Shown here piece by piece: positions 1 to 12,000 of a stretch of DNA of 64,000 bases. Below the pieces are notes generated by a model. The model had not been told where the DNA came from. It saw only the letters and a program-made list of their open reading frames with translations, and made no database searches. Each line of letters opens with the position of its first letter. The first letter of the stretch is position 1. The stretch is from Paragonimus westermani (Eukaryota; Platyhelminthes; Trematoda; Plagiorchiida; Troglotrematidae). The stretch lies in contig QNGE01000926.1 of assembly GCA_008508345.1 (NCBI GenBank), positions 1,039 to 65,038 on the forward strand, given 5' to 3'. Both the position numbers and the translations under genes were made by a program.

Positions 1-3000
1 TGTTCAAACCCCTACTTCGGAAGAACGCTGTCCCCTAGTGCGCCCACGTTGCCCGAAGGTTAGTCCGCGAAGTCACGGGCATTCAAAGCAGGGTCGGTTG
101 TCCAGCATGTTGCAAGCGGTTCAACTTTTTTCCCCGGGTATTAAAGGGAACCGGCTTCCACCTTCTTCTAGTGGTGACCTTGAACTATTTAAAAAATTGC
201 CCATCCCACAACCTTGTAAAAAGTAAAATAGTGTAACATCCCATTTTTCGAGACTATATCTGTGAATCGAGCTAACAATCTTCTTCTCTGTTGCGTGCGT
301 CAAAGTTTCGTAAACTACAATCGTGTGCCTTTTGACCGCGTCGTTCTTGACGGCAGGCTTCACGTTTGTGCTACTGTTCACTTATTCGTTTTTGTATGGT
401 TTGTAAAAATCTGCAGTGATCGCGCACAACCTAGCGTGTTTCACAAACATGCGTTGGGAAATATATATTATTATTATATAGTAAAGGAATGATTATGGAC
501 AGGCGGCGTGGTCCCTAGCTTTAATTCAGATATCATACCCCCGCTACCACCAGCTTCTTCGTTGACCTGGCGACTAATTTCAGCTAATTTGGTTCACTAC
601 TTGTTTCGAGTTGCCTATAGTCTCTTGTCCTCTAGCCAGACTACTGATGAACTGCTTTTGAATGACGTGAATGTTTCCGGATTCCTGTAACATTTACCTG
701 AAAGTCGGCCCTTTATTCTGAAAACCAATTCCGCAGCTTTTTTAAGTGAGCCGCAAGGACTTAATGCCAACGCGATTCTTCAGTGCTGTGGAATCACAAG
801 GCTTCACTGAACATACCCAGGGCCTCACGCCTTGAAAAGCATGCTGGTAACATTCGCGTCAGGTCTTAATATTATCAACGAAGACCTACTGTTTGGTATT
901 CTTGAAGTAATCGTGCTATTCGTCTTAATTCATCTTGTAGTATTTCAGTTTGATTTCTTCCGAAACATCTATCACACCAGTTTAATCAATGAGAACCGTG
1001 GGAACTTTCTGAAAAAATGCTGGCCTGTTTCATCTTTGGTTGGTTCCAGAAGCATGAACTGACCACTAGCTCATTCGTTCGGAAGAGGAGATGGGTACAA
1101 AAGTCAATCTCTTATGCCTAGCCAATAAGGAGTGCATGCTAGTGACTGTTTAAAGAGCGAAAAACCATTGCCAACCAACCTGTTCTAACTTAAGAAGTGG
1201 GATTGGATTATCCATTATTCGGACAGGAGTGAGATTGGAAAGAAGATACGTTCATTTATAATCCAGGTACTTCGTTTATTCGAAAGCGCCAGCGTCACCT
1301 TTGTGACGGTTTAGCAACCGCATCATAGCGGATCCAAGACGCCTGTTTCAGTTTTCCTTCTCAACGCCTACTGACGTGGCAAGAGCGCCTCAACTCGAGG
1401 CTGGAAAGACCCACAAACCCTGGAACCGAGGCGGTAAGTATTGTTCCAGAATTCCACAACACCCATTTTCTACACACGCCGCTCACTCTTCAGGCTGATT
1501 CTATCACTGAAGTCGAGGGGACTTAGACTGCCGAGACTCCCTCTTCTGTCACCGTGGGCAGGCATCGACAATTCGGACACAGGTTTTCTGACCCAGGAAC
1601 CGTCTCTCAAGAGCTGCTGATGAAGACACCAGGAATTCCGGCTCACCGTTCACTCAATCCACTTTCAAATTAACAGCACTCGTCAGTCGGGAATTGAAAA
1701 CCACCGCCGTTGCCGTCAAGAAAGGTGGAATAAATCCTTCAAACGATATACTTCCAATAGTTTTCTCTTCAATGCTTTTAACCCTTCAGAGTCGTTCAAA
1801 CACGAGTTGTTTCATAGTGACCTTTTTCGTTACTTATTCCGCATAGATGATCACGGCCTCTTCAGAGGATTCTACTCCCACGAAACTTCTGGCAATCACT
1901 GACGAATTGATAATAGCATTCAACAGTGTTATCAGAGTACATTCACATAACTAGACATTAACATTACTCTCGGAAGCGTAAAATCACTGTTTTTTGACCA
2001 ACTTCACTAGTTTGAGGTGTCAGTTGGTTCCTTTTGGTCCCTTTAAACGTTCCACAACAGCTGGCAATAAACTATGGACGTAAGCTGTGCCCCTTTTTGT
2101 CGGGAAAGCAGCACTGGTGCTTCTGAAAGTACTATTGTCGTGTTCACTTTTTGCAAACAAACAATCTTCATATTCGAATTCTGTCTCCCTCGCTGTTTTT
2201 TGTACATGGCATCAAACTATGATTTGTTGTTAGCACATCAGATGGTTCAAGTATTCTACAAAAAGACATCGATAGTTTGTTCAATTCGTCTCATGTAACC
2301 AACTTTGCTTCAAAGGCATGAGGTAGTAACGGTATACATCTATGTTGCTTTACAACTAATGACCACTACGTTGATAACATACATATTCAACCAATCGCAG
2401 CACAAAATAGTCTCATGGCAGCCAAGTTTTTATGCTTCTTCCGGCACATCCAACACCGCTGAAAATGGCTCATTACAGCCTATTAGAGTATATCCCTCTT
2501 AAAGTGAAGGCCGAATGAAATTCGTTAAGCAATCGGCATGGCATCTCCTCACTGCCGGCTTTTGAGTCCGTGAGTGATTTTACCAGCTTCTTATTGTCAC
2601 GTCTAACTTGTCAACACATTTACTAACCGCCCATAACAACAACAGCTATTTGTTGTTGTAAACCCACGTTGTCACTACTGCATCTTTAAGTGAACAACAC
2701 CACAACGGTACCTACAAGATCCGAAATTATTGGCTGATCGAACTTATACAGCGTGTGTGGCAGATTCGGATGAGAGATCAGCATTGCCACGCCTACGTGT
2801 GGCGGCGCCATTTCAAGTATTCACTACTGGAAAAGGATCAGGACCTTTTGCTTGCCTGTTCGATTACATCGTACGCAATTATGAGCTACCTCCTCACGGA
2901 AAGTCACCGTCTATTCATACACATTCTTGTCCGGTTACTCGTTACGATTACCTAGCAAAAAACAGGTGTACCTGCAAACTTGAGATATTTGCAAACCTCA

Positions 3001-5119
3001 CATCATAATTCCGCGGTAGGGAAGTGTTTGCACAAAACATGGAGAAATTCAGCCGACGTGTAATCAATACCGAATATGCTGAGTGAATACATGGCACTCG
3101 CTTATCCTGCGGTGAAACTTTCTAGGACGACAGTGGTGATAGGAGGAGCCACCATAGATACGAAGGATATTGTGATTCGAAAGATGTCGACAGTTTTATG
3201 GGACAGTTGCCGATCACATCCTCTCTACGTGAGTAATTCAAGGCTAAATAATTCACCTCCCTCTTTGTAAACCTGACGCGCCTGGCTTCTGCCGGCAAGC
3301 TCTGCCAGAAAAATGTAATAAGTTAAGAACTCCTCTGGCCTTGGTTAAAAGGCTATGTATGGAGGTTATGTAGGTGGGAAGGTAGGCATGGAGGCCACCT
3401 ATGCTGACTTGACTGAGATTAAGCTCAATCACTTTCAAAGAAGTGGGGAAAGCTGCTCGGTCTGAATTAACGAAAGCACGCACTGGAGTCAATCCCAAGC
3501 TGCAAGTCAAAGCACTTCAACCCCATTCTTCGAAAAGAGTCTGCGTATACGGGTGAGACGATCCAGATGCGTGTTTCAGCAGGAAAAATTACCTTTACAC
3601 ACCTAAGCTGTCACCTTTTCGTGAAACTGCGTGGCGTAAACTTTCATCATCTCCTGTTGTCTCCAACCACTTCTGAAAAGCGTTCTGTCAAAGCTTATCG
3701 TACTTCAAAGTCCATAAGTCCCGAAGGACTACTGAAGACATTTACGCTATCGTACCCCTTAGAACGTTCGAAAAGTGATATACGCTCAAAAACCACGGGT
3801 CTTTGGTATTGAAACTTAAGTTGAACGCTCTACAATGAACCTAGCATATTCTCTAGTCATTGTACAGTGCCTGTCAGATTCCGAGGAAGCCCGTGGTGTA
3901 TTGTTACCGTTCACACACCTTCTATCTTTACTCCTACATTGTACATTGTACCGAGAAGACTTTCTGTTGGAACGCGGGAGGCTGTACTGTCTTCACAGTC
4001 TGAATTTTTCTGTTACCCATCACCATCAAAAGCCCACCTCCGCTGGTAGATGCAATACCCTCGGCCAAAAATTCAGCTGCGTAGTTATCGCACACCCTGC
4101 GCCAATGCTGTATATAATGTATCCTACAGCGATCCCAAGATGTCGCCATTCTCGTTGTCTTGAATGGTTTCTCTCGTTCATGGTACTGTTCGCACGGTTT
4201 TTGAGTTGTTTCGTAGTGTGCAAATTTAACAGAGCATCCACATTCCAGCCCATTTCTACCTCGGATTCTTGACACCCTTGGTGGTTATGCCTCGCAATTA
4301 AAGCAAGCCACAACATGTCTAACCACCGAGGCATCGTCCGATTCGATTTTCTTCACGTTTGTTATCGTTATTGCTACAGTTCGGCAGCTTAATAACCATT
4401 AGACTATAGTGCCCACTTCATACTATTTTTTAAACTTATTTCCTGTTGACTCCAAATAGCCTCAATCGGAAACTTCCAGAATGCAAAATTCAGACCCGTA
4501 AGGCCACACACAATTAAAGTGTACTTCTTTCCAAGTCACCACCCACAAATCCGATGAAATGTTTCTCTGTTGCCCGATATGACCATCTTTCTATTCACTT
4601 TCTTCGCCGCTCCCTTGAAACATCCTGACTTTTAAGTAGACTTTCTCGCTTATTCCCCAAACCTAATCTAACGAACAAGCCGGATGACCATTTGGCCTTG
4701 GACAATATACTGGTAGAGACCAAGAATTTGTCACCACGCCAAAGATATATAAACCAAAATTTCACTGTCAGGTTACGAAATCAAAACCTTTAATTCAGAA
4801 GTACTTGCCGTCAGGAAAGTATAAAACCGTCCGCAGCTGCTCGATGGGGATATATCCTGCAACCCCCCAGTGCTTACCACGATATCTGGGAAGTAGAACT
4901 CAGGCTTCTATAATATGGAACACTTGAATCCATATTCTATTCTACTTCTTCAGAGGATTTCGAAAAGTACCTCCGGCGGTTGACTTCTTTGCACTCTTTG
5001 TTTTAATTTGCCTACTCAGGGTCATCCTGCGTAACACAATGGAATCACACCTGATCCTTCATTGGGTCCTCCAAGGAGCATCCATTATTCTGCCAGTCTA
5101 TTCAAAACCCATTCGAACA
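1..5119. other. No recognisable gene
   Basis: I see only short open frames on both strands, with no recognisable protein domain, tRNA or rRNA. Frames of up to 145 codons occur (3835-4272 +, overlapped by 3934-4275 on the minus strand). They overlap on opposite strands and contain no motif I know, so I treat them as chance. Some may be decayed transposon sequence that I cannot name. Confidence 0.55.
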
Positions 5120-5830
5120 GACAAAGGACCGATACATTGACTGCTGTATGGGAGAAGGTCGCTAACACGTCTATAGTTAAGATGGAAGGCGAATAGTCCC
5201 CTGCAGGTTATCGGTCAATCACCCTCGCTAGCACCCCACACAAGTTGGCGGGGCGTTCGATACAACGCACCATCCTCTACCATTCATTCTCAAACAGCCT
5301 ATTCTTCTCTCGCCATCGTGGCCTTCTTTATAGCCGGCCGTGCATGAGCAGCATGCCAGCCTCCACCAGTGGCCTAATGAAGCGAAAATCGAATCACACA
5401 GACTATCTTCTTTGACTTCGCATAGTACTTCGACTGTGCCCACGCGGCTATTTTGTACATATGCTAGATGCATGACGTCCGAAGAGGAATTCTAAGCCTG
5501 ACTGATTCTTCCGCTGCGACAGAGCTTTCAGAGTGAAGTTTATTTGGGTTCTCCCTCCTACTAGACCTCTACATGAAGTCCTCGTGAATTCGTGCTCGGT
5601 ACCCTGGAATGTTTAATACATATGCATGGCCTGCTCAGCATTAGTCCCAGCAACACCCTCTTTTATATCGATGAGCTGTAGATCTAAAATGTTCGTGATC
5701 CTAGAGCACTGTAGGTTGGTCTTATTAGTATTAAGTGATGGCCGAATGACTGAATTCATCCTAAAAAGAACAAAAAAGGTGTACATATGTCATTTGAAAG
5801 CGGTCACGTGATTCACTACGTAACATAGTG
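5120..5830 (+). mobile_element. Degenerate non-LTR retrotransposon (CR1/Jockey-like) reverse transcriptase fragment
   Basis: The plus strand reads as a broken LINE reverse transcriptase. Around 5140-5280 it gives WEKVANTSIVKMEGE, then AGYRSITLASTPHKL, which matches the family's NYRPISLTSVPCKL-type fingers motif. An FDFA...FDCAHA segment near 5412-5450 is the motif A region (family LDFAKAFDCVPH), reached only after a frame change. Downstream, FYIDE at 5661-5675 stands where motif C FYADD is expected, followed by residues resembling the usual KIWN.VRDPDDL stretch. In-frame stops (for example near 5200 and 5410) and frameshifts make it non-functional. No 5' endonuclease and no 3' end were found, so this is an internal fragment. 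In life such an enzyme primes cDNA synthesis at nicked chromosomal DNA. The CR1-like assignment is by motif resemblance only. Confidence 0.75.
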
Positions 5831-6032
5831 TGGCTTCATAAAAAAAGCGTGTAGCAAACAAGCTTGTTTCCAGTGCTTCATCACCATGCTAAATGCAGCA
5901 CATTTATGTGGAATCGCCGGGGGAAGTATGTCAGTGGGGTGAGGGATGGTGATCATTAGTGTTCAGTTACTCAAACTCGTGAAATTTAGTTGTGCGGAGA
6001 CAGTAGAGTGGGTTGTAAATATTTTCGGAAAA

Positions 6033-6597
6033 TCAGTACTTCACTGTAACAGATCGACCCGGGTTGTCGACATAGAGCCACGGAAAATTCCGTGTTTTGA
6101 CCAGACGTTTTCGTGAGCATAACGGGGGTGTATATAAGCGGATTGTGACGGCTTCTGCAATGGCTAGTAGACGACCTTTGACCCACTTTGCTTGCGTCCC
6201 ACCGAATCGTCCGGGTTGATCAGATGATTCGATTCCACCAAGCAAGCAGCATCCGCTAATGAACAAACCTTTATCGATCTTCAAGCTAGGCGCGGGGTAC
6301 TGCTCCCGCATTCGTTCAGGCAGTCTTTTCGTTGTGCGGCTTATGTAGCTTGTTTCACGGGAACAAACGAGACGGTGAACACAAATAGAGGCAGTATGTA
6401 CAGGCAACGTATCTTTCAGCTGGGAACGCAAAACTGACGTGGAGGTAAACCGATTACTTAATTGAATCACGAAATAGGTTTTGTTAAGTGCTACGTTAAT
6501 TTTCTTGATTATATTTTCAGCATTACTACCGCCTATGAAAGGCAAAGTAATGTAGACGGGATTCTTGTCCACAATTTGGGGCGTAATCTTCCGGGTT
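6033..6597 (-). mobile_element. Penelope-like retroelement, C-terminal linker and GIY-YIG endonuclease fragment
   Basis: An open minus-strand frame of about 180-190 codons ends at 6033. It runs NPVYITLPFIGGSNAENI, then a KDTLP segment, then CVHRLVCS, SYISRTTKRLPERMREQYP and finally LLAIAEAVTIRL...PPLCSRKRL...FPWL. This order matches the end of Penelope-like elements: a linker with a (V/I)xLPFIG motif, an S.CVY.F.C segment, the GIY-YIG nuclease core (SYIGRT..L..R..EH.P), and the AEA..IR...P.LC.QK tail with terminal LPW. The nuclease motif is damaged: the G of YIG is S and the EH histidine is Q. I do not find the reverse transcriptase upstream (6600-6800), so the copy is 5'-truncated. Its frame is unusually intact for this window, suggesting a younger insertion than the LINEs. 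No telomeric or repeat boundaries were seen. Confidence 0.8.
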
Positions 6598-7922
6598 TAC
6601 TAAAGTACGCTGGATATTGAAAAAGAAGAAATGAGTGAACCTAAGACTTCAGAACCCCAGCAGTGGACAGAGACGCAACTCGCTAAAACTCGCCACCAGC
6701 CTCATTCCTGCTTTCAGGACCCTCGTGAAGTTTCACTCATATTTGTCAAATAACGGTGCTTCACTTTTGTAAAACAACGCCTTTGCACCACGTTTGCGTG
6801 TTGTTCGGATTGATTCAAAGAACCTTGCTAAGAAACAATGCACAAGTTGTGCGCACCTGTCTGCTATTCTCGCCGGCGCATAGTCGCTTATCGACACTAC
6901 GTGGATCTTTCATCAAACTTTTAGCTCCGTCGCACTAGGAACCTCGTCACAGCCTCGATCGCGTTTCAGTAGTCCATGGTAACTCTACAATATCCATACT
7001 TGTCACACGGATACTCGTAGCCTGGAATGTTGTGGTGGTCGTCTTGAACACATGTGACTACCTTCTGCGAATCGCCATTTGTTTACCGTAACTCGTCTGA
7101 ACTGTGTAACTTTTCTTTTGCAATCGCTCATTTTACTGTGAGTGGTAACCTAGTGAGGTGCGCTTGGATTTACACAGGCTATTTACTAGCTCGTTCTCGA
7201 CCACAACACCCTTCTCAAAAAGTATATTGGATATTAGATCAGATACAGCATCACTGCTCCGTATTCCGCGTATTGCTGATGCCACGCGGCTAAATGCTTG
7301 AGAAGTATCCGTATCTGATTCTTCAAGCTTTATGTCTCAACCGCGTACCAGGCTGCAGGTATTCGTGTAAAAGAGAAAACACTACGCTCTTAATTTTGTT
7401 CGTGTTCTCCTCCCTTACTTCTGCCCCGGAGACTGACGAGGAGGAAGAAAACAAATGGGCTCCAAATGAATAAGTTGGCTGTCTGCTATTTGAGACATTT
7501 GTCAACCCGGCCTATATATGCACTTTCATTTCGATCCCTTCACTCCAGTGAACCTGTTGTTTTGCATGACATGTGTGGGAATAGGCTACCGCTACATACT
7601 GTCCGCTGGGCCGTTGTGCTCTCCGTGTTCTGCAATCGTGTGGGCACGGTGAGCGTGATTTGTGATTTTTGTCCTATGTGCTTACCGTCAAATTACCTAA
7701 GGTCCCTGAAAGTTCCCATCTACATTTCAGTCCGTTACCAGTTAGCCGTAAGCCTGTTACTGTATTTCTGCTCAAGTCTGTGAAACTAAAGAAGAAAGAT
7801 CACCAAGAGTGGATAAATTCGCTGATCCATAGTTAGACTGTTGTTACTGCTTCACTTACTGAACTGAACTGGAATAATTTGGGGTCACACTTGCCACCGC
7901 GCATTTTGGCGTGTGCGCTACG
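6598..7922. other. Upstream region of the ADP/ATP carrier gene, no gene recognised
   Basis: Short open frames occur on both strands but none has a recognisable motif. The interval presumably contains the promoter and 5' untranslated region of the carrier gene. I see no convincing TATA box at a fixed distance and cannot place the transcription start. Whether the mRNA receives a spliced leader, common in flatworms, cannot be read from this sequence. Confidence 0.5.
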
Positions 7923-8972
7923 ATGGCAGTTACGAGTGTCCGTGATGTGGAGTTGAACTTCCTGGAAACGTCCGTTCTCAGTGGGACGGCGGCTGTTATA
8001 TCCAAAACAGTCTCAGCACCTATAGAGCGTGTCAAATTAATGATACAAAATCAGGATGAAATGATGAAACAAGGCCGCTTAGAAAAGCCGTATAAAGGCA
8101 TGATCGACTGCACTATCCGTACTTTCCAAACTGAAGGTTACTGTCTTTTTGTTCGCCTTATCCCCTTTTCAGGAGTTTTACCTTTTTGGCGTGGAAACGT
8201 ACCGAACTGCATAAGATATTTTCCCACTCAGGCTCTGAATTTTGCCTTCAAAGACAATATAAGAGCCCTATTCAACCCACAGAAAACGGATTCGTACAGC
8301 GTCACCTTTTACAAAAACGTGGCAAGTGGTGGTGCTGCGGGGGCCGGATCGCTCCTGTTTGTTTACTCGCTGGATTACGCCCGTACACGTCTAGCCAACG
8401 ATGCTTTGGCAGCCACAAAAGGAAGTACTCGCGAATTCAATGGTTTGACGGATGTATATGTGTAAGTGCAGCCTAATCCCTTCACTTATTTCCCTTAGGA
8501 AGACTCTCAAAGTTGATGGAATTGCCGGTTTATACCGTGGCTTTTGTTTGTCATGTGTTGGCATAATCGTTTATCGAGGTTTTTATTTTGGGTTGTACGA
8601 CACCATAAAACCTATCGCACTTGGCGATGATGCTGGCCTGACCGTCAGTTTCATACTTGGTTATGCGGTTACTATTGTTTCTGAGACTTTGGCTTATCCT
8701 ATCGACACAGTACGACGACGATTAATGATGACTTCCAGTGAGTTGTCATTATCTGCCTTGACTTGCCTCCTAATTCAGACCAGGCTGTCAAATACCGAAG
8801 TTCTTTCCACTGTGCCGCTGAAATAATGAGAAAGGAGGGGCCTTTATCTTTTATGAAGGGCACGTTTGCCAATATTCTCCGTGGAATCGCCGGTGCCGGA
8901 GTTTTAGCCGGTTTTGACAAGTTGAAAGAAATTTACGTGTCGTTCCGTGTTCCTGTTAAGCCGGCCGCCTAG
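7923..8972 (+). CDS. Mitochondrial ADP/ATP carrier (adenine nucleotide translocase), four exons
   Basis: This inner-membrane carrier exchanges matrix ATP for cytosolic ADP. Exons are 7923-8136, 8173-8461, 8499-8737 and 8779-8972, giving 311 residues (family about 300). All three introns are GT-AG. ATG 7923 is the first Met in frame; the stop is TAG 8970-8972. Three repeats are visible: PIERVK (33-38), [10 protein letters not shown] (136-145), YPIDTVRRR (234-242). The residues corresponding to the bovine substrate contacts are kept: K28, R86, G189/I190, Y193, R240, R282. The family hallmark RRRMMM reads RRRLMM (240-245), an unusual change. Several features (serine in the second motif, RTRLAND, a long loop after residue 145, [18 protein letters not shown]) resemble plant, fungal and protist carriers more than typical animal ANTs. 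It is intact and probably functional. The SLC25 family call is near certain; the ADP/ATP specificity is very likely. Confidence 0.95.
8137..8172 (+). other. Intron 1 of the ADP/ATP carrier (36 nt)
   Basis: It runs from GTTACT to TTTTCAG after the first base of the Gly72 codon. Removing it restores the family sequence [11 protein letters not shown]. It is a multiple of three and has no in-frame stop, so retention would add 12 residues without shifting the frame. Confidence 0.93.
8462..8498 (+). other. Intron 2 of the ADP/ATP carrier (37 nt)
   Basis: The donor GTAAGT is a strong consensus and the acceptor is CCCTTAG. The intron interrupts a Val codon (phase 2) between DVY and KTLK. Retention gives an immediate stop. 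Confidence 0.95.
8738..8778 (+). other. Intron 3 of the ADP/ATP carrier (41 nt)
   Basis: The donor is GTGAGT and the acceptor is AATTCAG. It interrupts codon 248 (phase 1), joining LMMTS to NQAVKY. Retention shifts the frame and truncates the last 60 or so residues, including the third-repeat matrix helix and helix 6. Confidence 0.94.
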
Positions 8973-9071
8973 TCTTCTTCACCCGCCAGATGTGTTCTAC
9001 CTGTCAATATATAGTTTTCACTTTCATTCGGTTTTTCGATATTGAGATCCCAATTATTGAACCGGTTGAAA

Positions 9072-9077
9072 AATAAA
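9072..9077 (+). promoter_or_regulatory. Probable poly(A) signal of the ADP/ATP carrier gene
   Basis: An AATAAA hexamer lies 100 nt after the stop codon, a sensible 3' UTR length for a compact gene. A U-rich stretch follows further downstream. The assignment rests on position and hexamer only. Confidence 0.6.
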
Positions 9078-12000
9078 TCGTTCTACAATTCCGTTATTCA
9101 TTCCGCTCGATCTGTATGATTTTATGGTATTCTTGATTGTTTGTGGTGTGCACGCATATATGTGCACCCTTAAATAGTGAGTTATATATGTGGCCGCCAC
9201 GCAGAAGTGAATGGCAGGAACTTGGGATTGCACATTATTTTCTGATATATATGCGCATGGATTGATTGAATCTATGAACCGTTCAACTCCGAAACTGAAT
9301 ACAAGAAACAACATTTGTCAAACACCTAACTGACTATCAAGTGAAGGTTTCCTCTTAGTTTATTCTTTCGGATGTCTACTAGATCGCACCATGTTTTCGG
9401 AAAACAGTACATCTGCCCAGTCAATAGCGTCGGTGTGAGCATTTCATATATCACAATTTGTGATGAGGTTGGTGTTTCCAAGGAATCGGTACGTCTCACG
9501 AAACGCTTCAAACTCGGCATGACACATCTGTTATAATGTAAGTTTATTCTGCTTTTCGCATTATGATGCGGGCATTCGTAGCATGCTTGTTAATCCTAAT
9601 AATCGTATATAGTAGCGTCCACTTTGCCTAAATTGCAGACAGTCGTCTGAATTCCTGGATAGCTAATGCTAAGAGGCCTTGTTGATGAAGCACAAATTCG
9701 CAACATGTTACCAAATTTCTTGTTACTGTTGGACCTGTAACTAAAATTTGACCTACTCTATGCTAAAAGGGTGTTGTGCTTTGTGACCAACGAAATCGAA
9801 ACAAGAAGGAGCTTAGATCATGATAATTCAAACTTGTCTCTCTGTCATGATTTTTAAAGCCTCGTTTGGTGTCTATCCAAAAGTAGCACTTGTAGATTGT
9901 TTCACTCCTCGTATTCAGCAAGTTTTTGCGGTTGGAAGTTATAGTTTTGCTGTCGCCGGAGGCACAAGTTGGCACGCACACACTCATCTGTACCCAGTAC
10001 GAGAGCTTTTACAGGTGGCGTGGTGTATGCTAGTATGATCATCGATGTGGTTAATTGGTACGTGAAGCACCTTTGTTTCTCATACGGAGAGCTCTCTGAA
10101 CACGCACATAGTAGCCATGAACGTGACTGGTATGTGCGGGCGCGGTTGCTTGTTGTGTACGAGGAGGTGGCATTCGGAGGCAAATTTTATTATTCATCCG
10201 TCACCGCTATATACCGCCCTGCCTAGAGCCTACAATTTGTAAATGCCGTGTGTGCTCACACGTATGGGATGGCGCTCCGTTAGCTGTTGGTTGAGTGTAC
10301 GCATGGTTCGGTCACCAAGCTCCTTCCCTGCTTCCACCCTGATCTTTGTTCGAGAGAGCTGTCTTTCATAGCAGTATGTCTTTAGCACCCACCGATGTGT
10401 TACTGACGATGATGGACAGGTAGTGATAGGTTATTCTAGATCTATGGTGTGTTTCCCGGACGATTTTTACTACCACTGCTATCGTCGGCCTAAGTTCCAT
10501 TCATTAACAGAGATTCTTAGTGTTCTTGTAGATTTTCCACTACCCTGCTACAGTTCGACTTCCAATCGGACTCAGCAGTTAGCTCAGAAACAGCGGTCAC
10601 AGGGTATGTGTGCCTCGACAAGAAATTATGTCGGTAGTACTAAGCTCGTTTGTCATTCGGACCCGGAGTACTCATCTTTACTGAGTGAAACGTTTAACAC
10701 AGATCAAACTGAACATACTGTTAGCAGTGTTTGGAGCCCCATCGTAGTTCATTAGAGCTTTTAAAAGCATATAGAAACCCGAGGGATTTTCCTAAGGACC
10801 TTTTGTTTTGAAGTTCATGTAAAATCAAGAGAAGGGTTTGGAGAACTGTAAGGGTTTATTGGGTGTTTATCAAGACACATTCTCTGAATTTCTTAATTGT
10901 AGAGCTAGGAACTCTACTGGTTTTACCAACGAACGACCTCCTAAAGGGGCGTGCATAAAATTAAACCAACATGAGCTGACTTGAGTTTGTGTCGCTGACG
11001 CTCATATTTTTGTAGTGGACAAGTATGTGCTCGGCCCTCGTCGACCAACGGTTTGGAACACCCTTCCTGAAGACCGCTCGAAACAGTCATCGAAAGAGAA
11101 CGCAGCAGGGTACAAAAAACAAACCGTATATTTCCAGTAATGTGTGGAAGTATGCTAAACAGTTAGCCCTAACTTAATCTGGGATCAACAGCAGCAACCA
11201 AGAGGAGAAAGAGAAGGAACGTGACTTGAGCCGTAGCCCACCTGACAGCACCCAAGTGCGCGTCACGCGAAAAATGCATAGAGCCCCCGAGTACGTTAAA
11301 CAACACTTAAGCAGGTGCAAGCGAAAAGTTTGGGGAATAGAATAACAGATCAGTCGTTAGGAAGGGGGGCCATCATTCATTGCGTGCAATTGGTTGCACG
11401 ACGGTAGGAAGTGGCACTGAATTCGTGTCAGGCCTCCCATGGCAGGCATACAACGCGGCATGCTTACAGGACAGACAAGCGAGAAATCGGTTGCAGCCAG
11501 GATCCTTAGAGAGGCCACATAATCATTCACCACTACACTTGGCATGACGTCATTGACGTTTAAATCTTTAGTCACTCCCTTAGCCTGGACCTTGTGGTTC
11601 ACATCTTGGCTCTACTCATTTTCTTATCCTTGTATTTTCAACCGAAGTTGTAGTTCTCGCCTTGGTAATTAATCCTGTCCAGCTAGCTGTTTCCAAGAAG
11701 TTACAAGTTGGATTACCTTGTGATAGTTCCTGTGTTAACTCGGTAGAATGCGGTATATATACGAAGGTGAATATTGTAATGCTCCAGGGAGCCTAGATTC
11801 ATTCGTTTGTTGAGTGATACAGTTTTTCTGCGTGGTACGTATGGGGCAAAACCACATTCCATGCACTCATGGGTCGGATTAATGTATGTATGAATTTTAT
11901 GAGGGTTTCCACATCCAAGCGCACAAATTCAACGTGTCTGCGGAACAAAACGACCTCTGGAGTAGTCCTGATGTGAAAGATGTCTTCGGCTTGCTCGTGT

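Noticed and set aside
3835..4275. Overlapping 145- and 113-codon frames on opposite strands as a gene
   Set aside because: No domain, splice context or compositional bias supports either one; opposite-strand overlap points to chance.
7911..7922. An upstream GTG as an alternative start for the carrier
   Set aside because: The ATG at 7923 fits family length; the four added residues begin with a non-ATG codon and have no support.
8186..8476. A second long frame inside the ADP/ATP carrier
   Set aside because: It is an alternative-frame shadow of exon 2 of the carrier.
8699..8920. Minus-strand frame over the carrier's last exons
   Set aside because: Antisense shadow of the coding exons with no motif.
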